NCBI RefSeq assembly: GCF_009617755.1
Contig: NZ_BGZH01000001.1
Coordinates: forward strand, 1,736,001-1,800,000
Length of the DNA: 64,000 nucleotides
Direction of reading: 5' to 3'
Source: Marinobacter salsuginis
GTDB lineage: Bacteria > Pseudomonadota > Gammaproteobacteria > Pseudomonadales > Oleiphilaceae
Positions 1 to 8,793 of this stretch are shown in pieces (the first letter of the stretch is position 1; every line of letters starts with the position of its first letter). The notes under the pieces are model-generated. The model was not told where the DNA came from and ran no database searches. It saw only the letters and a program-made list of their open reading frames with translations. Both the position numbers and the translations under genes were made by a program.

Positions 1-505
1 TACCACCGAGGGCATCGGAGAGCTCACCGTCATCACAGCAGCCCAGCACCACGAGCGCCTGGACGGTACCGGTTATCCGGAAGGCCTGAAGGGCGACGAG
101 ATTTCGGAGTATGGTCGCATGGTCGCGATCAGCGATGTTTACGATGCCATCACGGCAGACCGGGTCTATCACAAGGGCATGACACCAACCCAGGGCCTGA
201 AGAAGCTCCTGGAATGGAGCGGCAGTCATCTGGATCCAGTTCTGGTCAAACAGTTTATCCGCTGCCTTGGGCTTTATCCGGTGGGCTCGCTGGTGCTGCT
301 GGAAAGCGGTCGTCTCGGCGTGGTGGTCGAAGCCAACGAGAGCGATCAGAGACTGCCGACTGTGCGCGTTATGTATCACACCAAATTCCGTATGCCGATC
401 ACGATGGACACCATTGATCTCTCGAAGCCGGGCACCCAGGACCGGATCCTCCGGGCCGTGGATCCGGAAACCTACAAGATCGATGTCCGGAAATTCCTCG
501 CCTGA
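1..505 (+). CDS. HD-GYP domain c-di-GMP phosphodiesterase, C-terminal part (5' end outside window)
   Basis: The reading frame is open from the left window edge (first full codon at base 2), so the gene begins outside. The visible part carries HHERLDGTGYP (about 47-79), the second half of the HD-GYP signature. It is followed by the usual ISDVYDAITADRVYHKGM helix and a roughly 100-residue C-terminal extension. The family hydrolyses cyclic di-GMP, and the histidines here are metal ligands. N-terminal sensor or receiver domains cannot be seen. It is followed 69 bp later, in the same direction, by a Na/Pi-type transporter. Function is confident; full architecture is unknown. Confidence 0.9.
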   Translation, partial: TTEGIGELTVITAAQHHERLDGTGYPEGLKGDEISEYGRMVAISDVYDAITADRVYHKGMTPTQGLKKLLEWSGSHLDPVLVKQFIRCLGLYPVGSLVLLESGRLGVVVEANESDQRLPTVRVMYHTKFRMPITMDTIDLSKPGTQDRILRAVDPETYKIDVRKFLA

Positions 506-574
506 GTATTCGCCTCGTCCACCCCGGGCTCTGCTAATCTGAAAGCAACCCAGCTTCGAGTAACAAGTTCCGAC

Positions 575-2191
575 ATGACTGCAACTGTCTTTCAGATTCT
601 CGGTGGCCTTGCCCTGTTCCTGCTCGCCATGGAGATGATGACCAATGGCCTGAAAAGCGCTGCAGGGCATCAATTACGCCATATGCTCGGACACTGGACC
701 CGCAGCCCTCTAAGGGGATTTGGGGCCGGTTTATTGATCACCGGCATCGTCCAGTCTTCAAGCGCGGTCACCGTCGCCACCATCGGCTTTGTGAATGCGG
801 GCCTGCTCAGCCTCAGTCATTCACTCGGGGTGGTTTTCGGCGCGAACGTAGGCACCACCATGACCGGCTGGCTGGTCAGTTTTGTCGGCTTCGGATTCAA
901 GATCGAGGCGTTCGCCATGCCTCTGCTGGCAGCCGGTGTGGCCCTGAAGCTGCTGGCCCGGAGCCAGCGGAACCAGTCACTTGGTGAGGCCCTTGCCGGG
1001 TTTGCTCTGTTTTTCCTCGGGCTCTCGGTTCTCAAGGACTCCCTTGGGCAACTGACCGTCGGCCTTGATAGTTCTGAATTTCTCGGCCAGGCCATCGCAT
1101 TACCCCTTTTCGTTCTATTCGGGTTTCTGGCAACGGTGCTGACTCAATCATCCAGCGCGGCCCTGGCGATCATCCTCAGCGCCGCCGCCAGCAGTCTACT
1201 CTCCCTTGAAGATGCCGCAGCAGCAGTCATCGGCGCCAACCTGGGCACCACCTCCACCGCTGCCATTGCCGTACTCAGGGCCACCGCGAATGCCAGACGC
1301 CTCGCCCTTGGTCATGTCATGTTCAACCTTGTCACGGGCGCCATCGCCATTCTGATCCTGCCTTTGATGCTCTGGCTCATTACCTCGTTAACCGACTGGC
1401 TGGACCTGGATACCAATGCTGCCCTGTCGCTCGCCATATTCCATACACTGTTCAACCTGCTTGGCGCAGCCATCATGCTGCCGCTGCTGAAACCATTCGC
1501 ACGTATCCTCGGGCGAATGTTCCGAAGCAAGGAGGAGGACAACGCAGAACCCCGATTTCTGGATGACACCCTGATCAACACGCCGGAACTTGCGGTAGGC
1601 GCCGTTGATCAGGAAATGAAGCGACTGATTGGCCTGACTCGGGGGCTGCTGAGAGCATGTCTTGACCGGGAGGATCTGGCTCCGGAAAAGATCAGGGCCA
1701 CCATGGAAGCTGCGCAGAGTCTCAATAGTGCGATAACGGAGTACATCTCTCGCCTTCGTGCCGAGAAGATGCTGCCTGCCACGGTCGATACCCTGACCCT
1801 GTCCATTCGCACCTGCCGATACCTTGCGGAAGCAACAGAGCTGGCTCCTGCGCTCCTGCGGCTCCGACAGTCAGGGAAACTCGTGCAAACGGCACCACTG
1901 AAAGGTGAGATGGACGCCTATACCAATTTATTGCGCGAGTTGGTGGCGTCGGAAGTGGGATTGCCGGAAATCTTCGGGGAAACCGAGAAGATTTACCATA
2001 TTCTGAAATCGCGAATGCTAGCCATGATTGTCAAACGCGAGCTGCCAGCAGTTGTGGGGGAACGAACGCTGGATGATCTGAGTTCAGTTCGCCGGCTATG
2101 TGACCAATGGACCAAATCCCTGGATTGGCGCCCCTCGACAGAACTGCTCAATGGAGATTCTCAGGCCGAGGGCTCAGTGAACCGCACATAG
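575..2191 (+). CDS. Na/Pi cotransporter family protein with PhoU-like C-terminal domain
   Basis: A 538-residue inner-membrane protein. The first ~310 residues form two inverted repeats, each with the family's QSSSA motif (VQSSSAVT near residue 60, TQSSSAAL near 190) and a GAN(V/L)GTT motif. These are the hallmarks of the NptA/PNaS sodium-phosphate symporter family. A short basic linker leads to a soluble helical region (about residues 335-520) resembling a PhoU domain. The expected role is sodium-coupled phosphate uptake or efflux; the substrate is inferred from family only. The last 31 bp overlap the 3' end of the convergent diguanylate cyclase gene. Confidence 0.9.
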   Translation: MTATVFQILGGLALFLLAMEMMTNGLKSAAGHQLRHMLGHWTRSPLRGFGAGLLITGIVQSSSAVTVATIGFVNAGLLSLSHSLGVVFGANVGTTMTGWLVSFVGFGFKIEAFAMPLLAAGVALKLLARSQRNQSLGEALAGFALFFLGLSVLKDSLGQLTVGLDSSEFLGQAIALPLFVLFGFLATVLTQSSSAALAIILSAAASSLLSLEDAAAAVIGANLGTTSTAAIAVLRATANARRLALGHVMFNLVTGAIAILILPLMLWLITSLTDWLDLDTNAALSLAIFHTLFNLLGAAIMLPLLKPFARILGRMFRSKEEDNAEPRFLDDTLINTPELAVGAVDQEMKRLIGLTRGLLRACLDREDLAPEKIRATMEAAQSLNSAITEYISRLRAEKMLPATVDTLTLSIRTCRYLAEATELAPALLRLRQSGKLVQTAPLKGEMDAYTNLLRELVASEVGLPEIFGETEKIYHILKSRMLAMIVKRELPAVVGERTLDDLSSVRRLCDQWTKSLDWRPSTELLNGDSQAEGSVNRT

Positions 2192-4440
2192 CGATTTCTA
2201 CCGCAGCGCTTGGCCTGATACATCGCATGGTCCGCCTGCCGTAGAAGCTGGTCCCCATCCAGATCCTCGGCTTGAGGGAACAGCGTGTAGCCAATGCTGG
2301 CGGAGACCTCGACGCTGTGATCGGCTACCCAAACCGGAGTAGCCACCTGGTGTAGTAGCCGCCCCAACAGGCTCTCCAGAGCTGCTTCATCCTGCACGTT
2401 CATGATAATAGCCGCGAATTCGTCGCCCCCGATTCGCGCCAGAGAATCCTCTTCACGGAGTTCGGCGCGCATACGTGTGGCTACCTCAACCAGCAACTGG
2501 TCACCAGCTTCATGGCCAAAAGCATCGTTAACCGGCTTGAACTCATCGAGATCTATGTAAACTACCGCCAACTTCCCACTCTGTCGTTTGGTCAGCGCCA
2601 TGGCCTGTTGCAAGCGATCGGCAAACAGGACCCGGTTTGGCATGCCCGTCAGGGCATCGTAATGCGCCATGATACGGAGCCTTCGTTCCTGCTCCTTGAG
2701 TCGGCTGACGTCACTGAAGATGCCTACAAAATGGGAGACTTCGCCATGATCACCACGCACACTGCTGAGGGTCACCGATAATGTTATTCCCTCGCCATCG
2801 TTTCTGCGGCTGGCGAACTCACCAGACCAGAAACCCTGAGAACGTGCACTGGAAAAAATACCGCTGCCCTCATCGACTGGCAGAGGGGGTAGGCGACCGA
2901 TCGCCTTTTTGCGTGTCCGGCCGGTAATCGTAAGATAGGCGTCGTTTACGTCCAGGACCATTCCGTGATTATCGGTAATGAAAATGGCTTCGCGTGCGTA
3001 CTCAAACACGCTTGCTGCCAGTCTTTGACGCTGCTCTGCTCGCTTCCGGCGGTTAATGTCATAGAGCGAACAAAGAATAAAGTCGTCCCTTCCGTCATCC
3101 GCATCGACCGGTGCCATGGTTAGCTCCACCCAGACTTCTGTGCCGTCAGAGCGATTCAATACCCACTCACATTGCTCCACCTGACCACCCGCGACGCGGG
3201 CCATCATGTGCGCGAGTTTCTGCCAGGAAATGAGTCCGTCTGGTTGGTACTCGGGTGAAAAAACCGATAGATCCTTACCAATGAGCGACTCTCTGGAGGC
3301 GTAGCGAAGCAGATCGACGGAAGCCGGGTTGGTGTCAACAAACCTCCCGTCTCGAATGATCAGAGCTGGCTGGGGCCAACCTCGGATGAGTTGACGAAGG
3401 CGACGCTGTTCGGAGGCAAGCTGACGTTTACTGCGGGCCAGCCACAAGGACGAAGTGATAAGCAGAATGACCAGAATCAGGATCGTAAACACCCAGAGCC
3501 GATACTGCTGTAACGCATCAACCCAGGTCAGCTGGGGCACCTGATCATAGGGCGGGACACGCAGCATCCGCGCCAGGTATTCAACGGACTGGTAATCCGC
3601 GGGCGGCGAAAAGCCGGCAATGCCAACGGCCAGCGCAACCTCATCTTCCGGTTCGATGGCAAAAAGTGCCGAAGCAATCTTGCGTACAGACCTTTCGTTA
3701 ACATGGGGCAGGGCTACCAGAGGCCACTCTGGATAAAGTCGGGTTGAAACGACGAAGGGGAATCCTGAGAGCCGCTGACCATTCAGAACCTTTACCCGGG
3801 TAAACAGGTCGGGGTCGGCCTGCGCCATTTGCTCCAGAATGCTGGTGCGGATGAAACCCACGTCTGCATCACCTGTCAGAACCGAACGGACGACCCGGTC
3901 GTGAGTGCCGAGAAAGCGGATCAGATTCACTCTTCGGATATCAATGCCAGCGTCCAGAAGTTCCAGAACCTGGGTCTGATAGCCACCGAGAAAATGAACA
4001 CCCGGCGAGGCGATCGTCTTGTTGCGTATATCGGCAAGATCTTGGATATCGTCGCGCTCGGCCTTGGCAAAGATCACGCCACCAAGACTCGTTGTGGAAG
4101 ACTCGCCCGAGCGCCTGACCAAGGTAGCAAGAACTCCGGTCAAGCTGCGTTCGCTGCGGATGAGCAGAAAATGGCTGGGATTCGTGAGAAAAAAATCCAG
4201 ACGGTTGGCAGCAATTGCCCGACTCATATTCTCCTGGTTGAGAATCTCCAGCTCTATCTGAATGCCCGTTTCCCGGGAAAGATAGTCGGTCAGAGGCTGG
4301 TAGCGATCCTGCAAAACGCTATCTGGCCGATAAGCGAAAACGCCCAGGGTCAATGTTTCATCGGCATGGGCTGGTGCAATCGCGGTCAGCTCCGCGACCG
4401 TCAGCACGAATAAAAGGGTAGTTAACCGGAGAATACTCAA
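2161..4440 (-). CDS. Diguanylate cyclase with PhnD-like periplasmic sensor and two PAS domains
   Basis: 759 residues. A signal-anchor/signal peptide (to about residue 26) precedes a PhnD/SsuA-type periplasmic binding domain (about 28-285). A transmembrane helix follows at about 313-335, then two PAS domains (about 345-465 and 470-590) and a GGDEF domain. The active site reads GGDEF, preceded by exactly five residues and an intact RxxD inhibitory site (REED), so an active, product-inhibited cyclase is expected. The start codon is TTG at 4438-4440, overlapping the stop of the upstream binding lipoprotein gene by 4 bp, which implies translational coupling. The periplasmic domain probably senses the same ligand as that lipoprotein (inference). 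Confidence 0.9.
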   Translation of the reverse strand: MSILRLTTLLFVLTVAELTAIAPAHADETLTLGVFAYRPDSVLQDRYQPLTDYLSRETGIQIELEILNQENMSRAIAANRLDFFLTNPSHFLLIRSERSLTGVLATLVRRSGESSTTSLGGVIFAKAERDDIQDLADIRNKTIASPGVHFLGGYQTQVLELLDAGIDIRRVNLIRFLGTHDRVVRSVLTGDADVGFIRTSILEQMAQADPDLFTRVKVLNGQRLSGFPFVVSTRLYPEWPLVALPHVNERSVRKIASALFAIEPEDEVALAVGIAGFSPPADYQSVEYLARMLRVPPYDQVPQLTWVDALQQYRLWVFTILILVILLITSSLWLARSKRQLASEQRRLRQLIRGWPQPALIIRDGRFVDTNPASVDLLRYASRESLIGKDLSVFSPEYQPDGLISWQKLAHMMARVAGGQVEQCEWVLNRSDGTEVWVELTMAPVDADDGRDDFILCSLYDINRRKRAEQRQRLAASVFEYAREAIFITDNHGMVLDVNDAYLTITGRTRKKAIGRLPPLPVDEGSGIFSSARSQGFWSGEFASRRNDGEGITLSVTLSSVRGDHGEVSHFVGIFSDVSRLKEQERRLRIMAHYDALTGMPNRVLFADRLQQAMALTKRQSGKLAVVYIDLDEFKPVNDAFGHEAGDQLLVEVATRMRAELREEDSLARIGGDEFAAIIMNVQDEAALESLLGRLLHQVATPVWVADHSVEVSASIGYTLFPQAEDLDGDQLLRQADHAMYQAKRCGRNRYVRFTEPSA

Positions 4441-5396
4441 AGAATCCTCGCTGGCAGGAACGAAGGGTCTGATAAACGCTGGATTCCCGGTTTTTGGTCA
4501 ATCATCCCTTCTGCCAACATAAGGAGAGACAGGGACTCGGCCATGTTTTCGATAGCGCCAGCCACCCTGAGGTAACGTTGGTTTGCCGCCAGATCCGGTA
4601 GCATGACACTGGCCAGCGCTGCCCGGACCTCATCTGGGCTAATCCCCTGACGGGTCGCAATACGGTATACCGAGTCGTGCATGCTCCTCACCAGATGCTG
4701 CAGACCTGTGAAATGCCCTGAGACCAAATCGCGAACCGCGCGGGAGTTCCTGTCAGCCGCTTTACGGGTCACCACCAGCACATCGAATATGGTTTCCGGG
4801 ACGTGACTGCTATCAAAAAGCCTGACGCCACCAGCGTTTTCGATCAGCGACGCTGTTGGCTCATAGCATACGCAGGCATCCACTTCACCCCGGGACCAGG
4901 CTTGTGCATGCTGGCTCACCGGCAAATCCACTTTTATTACGTCGTCCGGAGCAAGTCCCGCCACCTCAAGAATCTTGAACAGCATAATGCCCGAAACGCC
5001 GTTCAACTCCACAGCAATACGCTGCTTCTTCAACGCAGAAAGTTCGGTAATCGACGGTCTTACCATAAGTACATCAGCGCCGGCGGAAACATCAGTAACA
5101 GCCACGACGACCAGCTCCAGCCCCTTGGACGAGAGCCGTATCGTTTCATCCAGAGTCAGGGCTGCTCCATCAAGTGCACCCGAAAGGAGTCCATCCATAG
5201 AGTCTTTTGCCGAGGTACCCTGCACCAGCGCAACCGTATCAGGCAGCCAGTTGAAATCATCGGCGAGGTAAAGCGGTTCATAGCCAACCCAGGGGTGAAT
5301 ACCGAATCTCAGCGGTCCAGAATCGCTGCAACCCGGCAATCCCGCCGCGGACAGTCCGGCTGCAATCGATAAAGCAATAAATTCACGGCGTTGCAT
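4437..5396 (-). CDS. ABC-type substrate-binding lipoprotein (NMT1/SsuA-like), orphan
   Basis: 319 residues. The N-terminus has a double arginine (MQRREF), a hydrophobic stretch and a lipobox ending LPGC (Cys about 22), indicating a lipoprotein. The mature part begins LRFGIHPWVGYEPLYLA, typical of nitrate/taurine/thiamine-precursor binding proteins, and contains the NMT1-family pattern of hinge and ligand segments. No ABC permease or ATPase gene lies nearby. Instead the gene is coupled by a 4-bp overlap to a diguanylate cyclase with its own binding-protein-like sensor, so it more likely feeds signalling than transport (inference). A near-palindrome TTAACAATTGTCAA at 5421-5434 in the upstream gap could be an operator. 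Confidence 0.88.
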   Translation of the reverse strand: MQRREFIALSIAAGLSAAGLPGCSDSGPLRFGIHPWVGYEPLYLADDFNWLPDTVALVQGTSAKDSMDGLLSGALDGAALTLDETIRLSSKGLELVVVAVTDVSAGADVLMVRPSITELSALKKQRIAVELNGVSGIMLFKILEVAGLAPDDVIKVDLPVSQHAQAWSRGEVDACVCYEPTASLIENAGGVRLFDSSHVPETIFDVLVVTRKAADRNSRAVRDLVSGHFTGLQHLVRSMHDSVYRIATRQGISPDEVRAALASVMLPDLAANQRYLRVAGAIENMAESLSLLMLAEGMIDQKPGIQRLSDPSFLPARIL

Positions 5397-5499
5397 CGGG
5401 ATCCGGACCAGGCTAGGACATTAACAATTGTCAATAAACACTAGTTTACTGTGTCACATGCTACCCGTAAAACCGCAATATGCATTGCACCGTGTCAAT

Positions 5500-6408
5500 T
5501 TATCCCAAAGACAGGAATACCCCCATCAGCACAGGGGAGAGAAAAGAAAGCAGAAAGCCGGAGGCGATGGCTACCGGCACGCAGGGCAACCCGCCACTGC
5601 TGCGGATCACCGGCAGCGTGAAGTCCATGGCGGTCGCTCCTCCGTAACCGATGGCCATGGCCGGCCGGCTGGCAATCAACAATGGAATAATGGCCAGCGC
5701 AACAATCTCCCTGAGCACATCATTGAGGAAGGCTACGCCGCCCCAGGCGGGCCCGAGGGCTTCGCCAATCACAATGCCGGACAGCGAGTACCATCCAAAC
5801 CCGGAGGCGACCGCCAGGGCGTCGTGCCAGGGCAGCCCCAGCCACGGAATCAGAACGGCACCCGCAGCGAGGGAACTGACCGTCAGAGCCAGCGCGATAC
5901 CCAAGCCCTGGCGGTTCATCAGCAGCTTGCGCAACGACAGACCGGCATTGCGCAACTGGAGGCCAATCAGGAACAGGAGGAACATCAGGGCCCAGGTAGC
6001 CAGCTGTTCAGCCATCGGCATGTCAGGCAGCAGGTAGTATCCGGCGAGCAGCCCGGCAATAACCGCTACCAAGGGTTTCAGGCCGGCCAGGAACAGTCTG
6101 CGGTAACCCGGGCTGACGTTGCCTTCAACACGCTCAACCGACATTGGCTGCCAGCGGTGGAACAGCCACAGCCCCATCATGTTAGCGACGAAAAGCACCA
6201 GTACCAGCGCCATGACCTGGGCAGCCATACCGCCCAGTTGCGCCGCGAGCCCCTCCATCTGGCCAAGCCCCAGGCCAAGCAGCAGCAATATGAAATAAAC
6301 CAGGCCTTCCACGGTGTAGTGAATGATGGTCATGGCCCTGCGACTCTCCAGGGCGATGGCAAAACCCAGGAACAGGGGCGCAAGAATGAGCAGGGCTCCG
6401 GTCAGCAT
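5500..6408 (-). CDS. lysO: Lysine exporter LysO family protein
   Basis: 302 residues, matching the family's usual ~300. It is almost wholly hydrophobic with about eight or more membrane helices, and has the LysO/YbjE (DUF340) C-terminal half with the SGFGWYSLSG motif. E. coli LysO exports lysine and thialysine; specificity here is inferred. It is the last gene of a likely operon with the DUF2288 gene and a small unknown gene (gap 26 bp to the latter). Start is ATG at 6406-6408. Confidence 0.88.
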   Translation of the reverse strand: MLTGALLILAPLFLGFAIALESRRAMTIIHYTVEGLVYFILLLLGLGLGQMEGLAAQLGGMAAQVMALVLVLFVANMMGLWLFHRWQPMSVERVEGNVSPGYRRLFLAGLKPLVAVIAGLLAGYYLLPDMPMAEQLATWALMFLLFLIGLQLRNAGLSLRKLLMNRQGLGIALALTVSSLAAGAVLIPWLGLPWHDALAVASGFGWYSLSGIVIGEALGPAWGGVAFLNDVLREIVALAIIPLLIASRPAMAIGYGGATAMDFTLPVIRSSGGLPCVPVAIASGFLLSFLSPVLMGVFLSLG

Positions 6409-6434
6409 GGTGTCCTCAAAGATAAGGGAGGTTG

Positions 6435-6803
6435 TCAGATCAGGGGTTTGAACTGGTCGGGGTCGGCCTCGGAGCTGGCCTGTTCAGCCCCTGGGGCTCC
6501 AATGGTGCGGGCAAGGCGCTGGGCAGTCACGGACCAAACCGCGTAGTCGCCTGGCTTCGGATCGTAACCCTTTCCCATCATAGTCCCGGCGATACTACGC
6601 AATACCGATTCGGCACTGGCAACGGTCCGCCAGGGACCACGCAGGAATTGGCCACCTGGGCGACCCTGGTCAGGGCCGGAGAGCGCCACCAGACCCCAAA
6701 GACCATCGCCAACTGGCCGGATGTGGAGCTCGATACGCTGATCCTCGCGAAGCATTACGAGATCTTTCAGTGGGCCCCGGCCGTGAAAATAATGCAGTTT
6801 CAT
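6435..6803 (-). CDS. Small protein of unknown function
   Basis: 122 residues. I do not recognise a family. The protein begins MKLHYFHGRGPL, has a mixed alpha/beta look, no signal peptide and no membrane helix. The C-terminal ~25 residues are rich in Ala, Glu and Asp. An AGGG stretch sits just upstream of the ATG. It lies 12 bp downstream of the DUF2288 gene and 26 bp upstream of lysO on the same strand, so an operon is likely. Confidence 0.65.
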   Translation of the reverse strand: MKLHYFHGRGPLKDLVMLREDQRIELHIRPVGDGLWGLVALSGPDQGRPGGQFLRGPWRTVASAESVLRSIAGTMMGKGYDPKPGDYAVWSVTAQRLARTIGAPGAEQASSEADPDQFKPLI

Positions 6804-6815
6804 AGAACCCTGCGC

Positions 6816-7139
6816 TTAGTGAAGCACATGACCAGAACGGTCCTGTACCAGCACCCAGGGCGCGACGACAACCGCCCAAAGCTCTGCATTGCGGTCGTAC
6901 CAGGCCTGGGCCGTTTCGGGCGCTACGTCACCAACTTGCCCCTTCTCCATCCATTGGGCAAACCGTTGTTTATTGTCCGCAGCTAGTTCCGCGGCCACGT
7001 CCAGCAGATCGAGATCCGGGGACACGCGAACCACCTGCCCTCGTGCAAAGTAGGTCTGCAGTTCGTGCCAGTGAATACGGGAGGTTTCCAGATTGAGCTT
7101 TGCTTTCAGCTCATCCCGGGAAGGGGAAGACGACATCAA
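6816..7139 (-). CDS. DUF2288 domain-containing protein
   Basis: 107 residues, the size usual for DUF2288 proteins. The family pattern is visible: TSRIHWHELQ near the N-terminus, VSPDLDLLDVAAELAADN in the middle, and a tryptophan-rich stretch with DRNAELWAVVVAPWVLVQ near the end. It is cytosolic with no known activity. It is the first gene of the presumed operon running into the unknown 122-residue protein and lysO. Start is ATG at 7137-7139. Confidence 0.88.
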   Translation of the reverse strand: MMSSSPSRDELKAKLNLETSRIHWHELQTYFARGQVVRVSPDLDLLDVAAELAADNKQRFAQWMEKGQVGDVAPETAQAWYDRNAELWAVVVAPWVLVQDRSGHVLH

Positions 7140-7233
7140 GGGGCCTCAAATACCGAAAAAGACCGCTACAGGTTAACCGAATCAAGCGCCGCAAAACCAC
7201 CAGCCGTCAAAATTTCAGGGCCTGGCCAATGGT

Positions 7234-7629
7234 TCAATCGAGCTTTTCCCAGATTTCCCGAATCTGGTCCGAGAGTGTCATCGGGTCGAAGGGCTTCGGA
7301 ATAACGTCCACGGCTCCCAGGGCCAGATAGCCCTTGACCTCATCTGGCTGCACCTTGGCCGTCATAAAAACAGCGGGGGTCTGGGCGAACTCGGGTTTTT
7401 CGCGGATAGCCCGCAGTGTACTTGGCCCATCCATGGTTGGCATCATTACATCCAGAAGGATTAGCTGCGGTCTGAAACCATCAAGATTCTCAAGAGCGTT
7501 GGCACCCGAATGACAGGCTTTCAGGGTGAACCCGCCGACCGCTTCCAACGCCAACTCGGCCACTGCCCGAATGTCTTCTTCATCCTCGACCAACATGATT
7601 TTTTCTAAAGGCATTCCAGACTCTGACAT
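7234..7629 (-). CDS. Single-domain CheY-like response regulator
   Basis: 131 residues, a stand-alone receiver domain with no output. Conserved elements: acidic pair EDEED near residue 16, phospho-acceptor Asp in LILLDVMMPTMDG, a Thr in AVFMTAKV, and Lys-Pro in VIPKPFDP. It abuts the REC-HDOD gene with no spacer (that stop codon begins at the next base) and is third in the 10472-7234 operon. It probably shuttles phosphate between the kinases encoded divergently at 10570-17122 and the Hpt domain of the first gene (inference). Confidence 0.92.
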   Translation of the reverse strand: MSESGMPLEKIMLVEDEEDIRAVAELALEAVGGFTLKACHSGANALENLDGFRPQLILLDVMMPTMDGPSTLRAIREKPEFAQTPAVFMTAKVQPDEVKGYLALGAVDVIPKPFDPMTLSDQIREIWEKLD

Positions 7630-8793
7630 CTACCCACTCCCCGTATCCGATGTTTTTTTCCTGGACTCCAGCCAGTCCTCCAGCCCGAGATGCCTGAGAA
7701 GCCTGGAACACTCCGGGTTGTCTGCCTGCCCTCCAGCAATCAGACCAGCCACCCGCATAATGAGCAGGTTCTGCCTGACATCCTCCCGTGCGAGATAATG
7801 TACCGCACCGGACATCTGCCGGATGGCCAGCGGCAGCCGCCACTGTACCTTCAGCGTGTTGCCATACTGCTTTGCCCATTCGCGAAGCCCGTTTTCAATA
7901 TCCCCTTCAGTCAGCTCACCGCCTTGCTGAACAAACTGATCCATCACATTCAGCACGGCCAACTCGCCCATTCGGCTCAGCAATCCAGCGGTCTGAAATT
8001 CGAGCGCCTTTTTGCCCAATACGAGGGCGAGCTTCTGGGCTTCCGACCCTACAGCTTCGGCCTGAGCCTGGTGATGTCTGGCGCTTTGCGCCAGAGCAGG
8101 AGAACGGAAGGAGGACCCCGTATCCAGAGCCAAAGCCAGGGCCTGACTCAAAGCCATGGGCACTCCCATTACCGAAATGGCATCACGGACAGTCGCAACG
8201 GGCTCTCCAGTTCGCCGGAACGAGGACCGGTTTGCCACCTCCAGCAGTCTGGCACACAACGACGCTTCTTTTTGCCAACGTTCGGCCAGTTGGCCGCCAG
8301 AGAGGTCCTGAGCCCGCTCCATCAAACCAAGAATGCCGGAAACATCCATACGGGTAGGTATCTGCAAACCGGATTCCAGTTTCCGCGATAGCATCTCAGC
8401 CAGTGTTTCGACGCTTGTATCCTCGGGCAAAACCGCCTTGAGCATGCCGGAAAGACGCTCATGCAGCATTTCCACACTGAACGGCTTGCTGATGTAACCG
8501 CTGATTCCGTAATGGGCTGCTTTGAGAATGGAATCGCGATCTGCCCGGCCCGTTACCATTACGACTGGCATGTTTTTGTCAGCTGCGCGGATTTTCCTGA
8601 GAACATCCAGACCGGTACCATCTGGCAATGACCAGTCGATCACGAACAATCCTGGTGCCCTGCTACGCCACAAATCCAGAGCTTCGCTGACCGTGAACGC
8701 CTTGAATACTCTCAATGCAGGATGAAGACCCGCAACCACGGTCTCCAGAAGATCCGCCATCAAGTCGTCATCTTCGACGATAATTACGTTCAT
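7630..8793 (-). CDS. Response regulator with HDOD output domain
   Basis: 387 residues. N-terminal receiver (about 1-120) with acidic pocket VEDDD, acceptor Asp in LFVIDWSLPDG, Thr in VMVTGRAD and Lys in YISKPF: all catalytic residues present. Residues about 150-375 form an HDOD domain, a catalytically dead relative of HD phosphohydrolases used in signalling. The start ATG overlaps the stop of the upstream Hpt-REC-REC-GGDEF gene by 4 bp (8790-8793), so the two are translationally coupled. Confidence 0.9.
   Translation of the reverse strand: MNVIIVEDDDLMADLLETVVAGLHPALRVFKAFTVSEALDLWRSRAPGLFVIDWSLPDGTGLDVLRKIRAADKNMPVVMVTGRADRDSILKAAHYGISGYISKPFSVEMLHERLSGMLKAVLPEDTSVETLAEMLSRKLESGLQIPTRMDVSGILGLMERAQDLSGGQLAERWQKEASLCARLLEVANRSSFRRTGEPVATVRDAISVMGVPMALSQALALALDTGSSFRSPALAQSARHHQAQAEAVGSEAQKLALVLGKKALEFQTAGLLSRMGELAVLNVMDQFVQQGGELTEGDIENGLREWAKQYGNTLKVQWRLPLAIRQMSGAVHYLAREDVRQNLLIMRVAGLIAGGQADNPECSRLLRHLGLEDWLESRKKTSDTGSG

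Noticed and set aside
2161..2191. Possible frameshift because two convergent genes overlap
   Set aside because: Both 3' ends are natural: the cyclase ends shortly after the NRYVRF segment typical of GGDEF proteins and the transporter tail is non-conserved. A 31-bp convergent overlap is common.
5428..6546. Gln/His-rich plus-strand frame opposite lysO
   Set aside because: Composition typical of antisense to a hydrophobic membrane protein; lysO matches its family in length and motifs.
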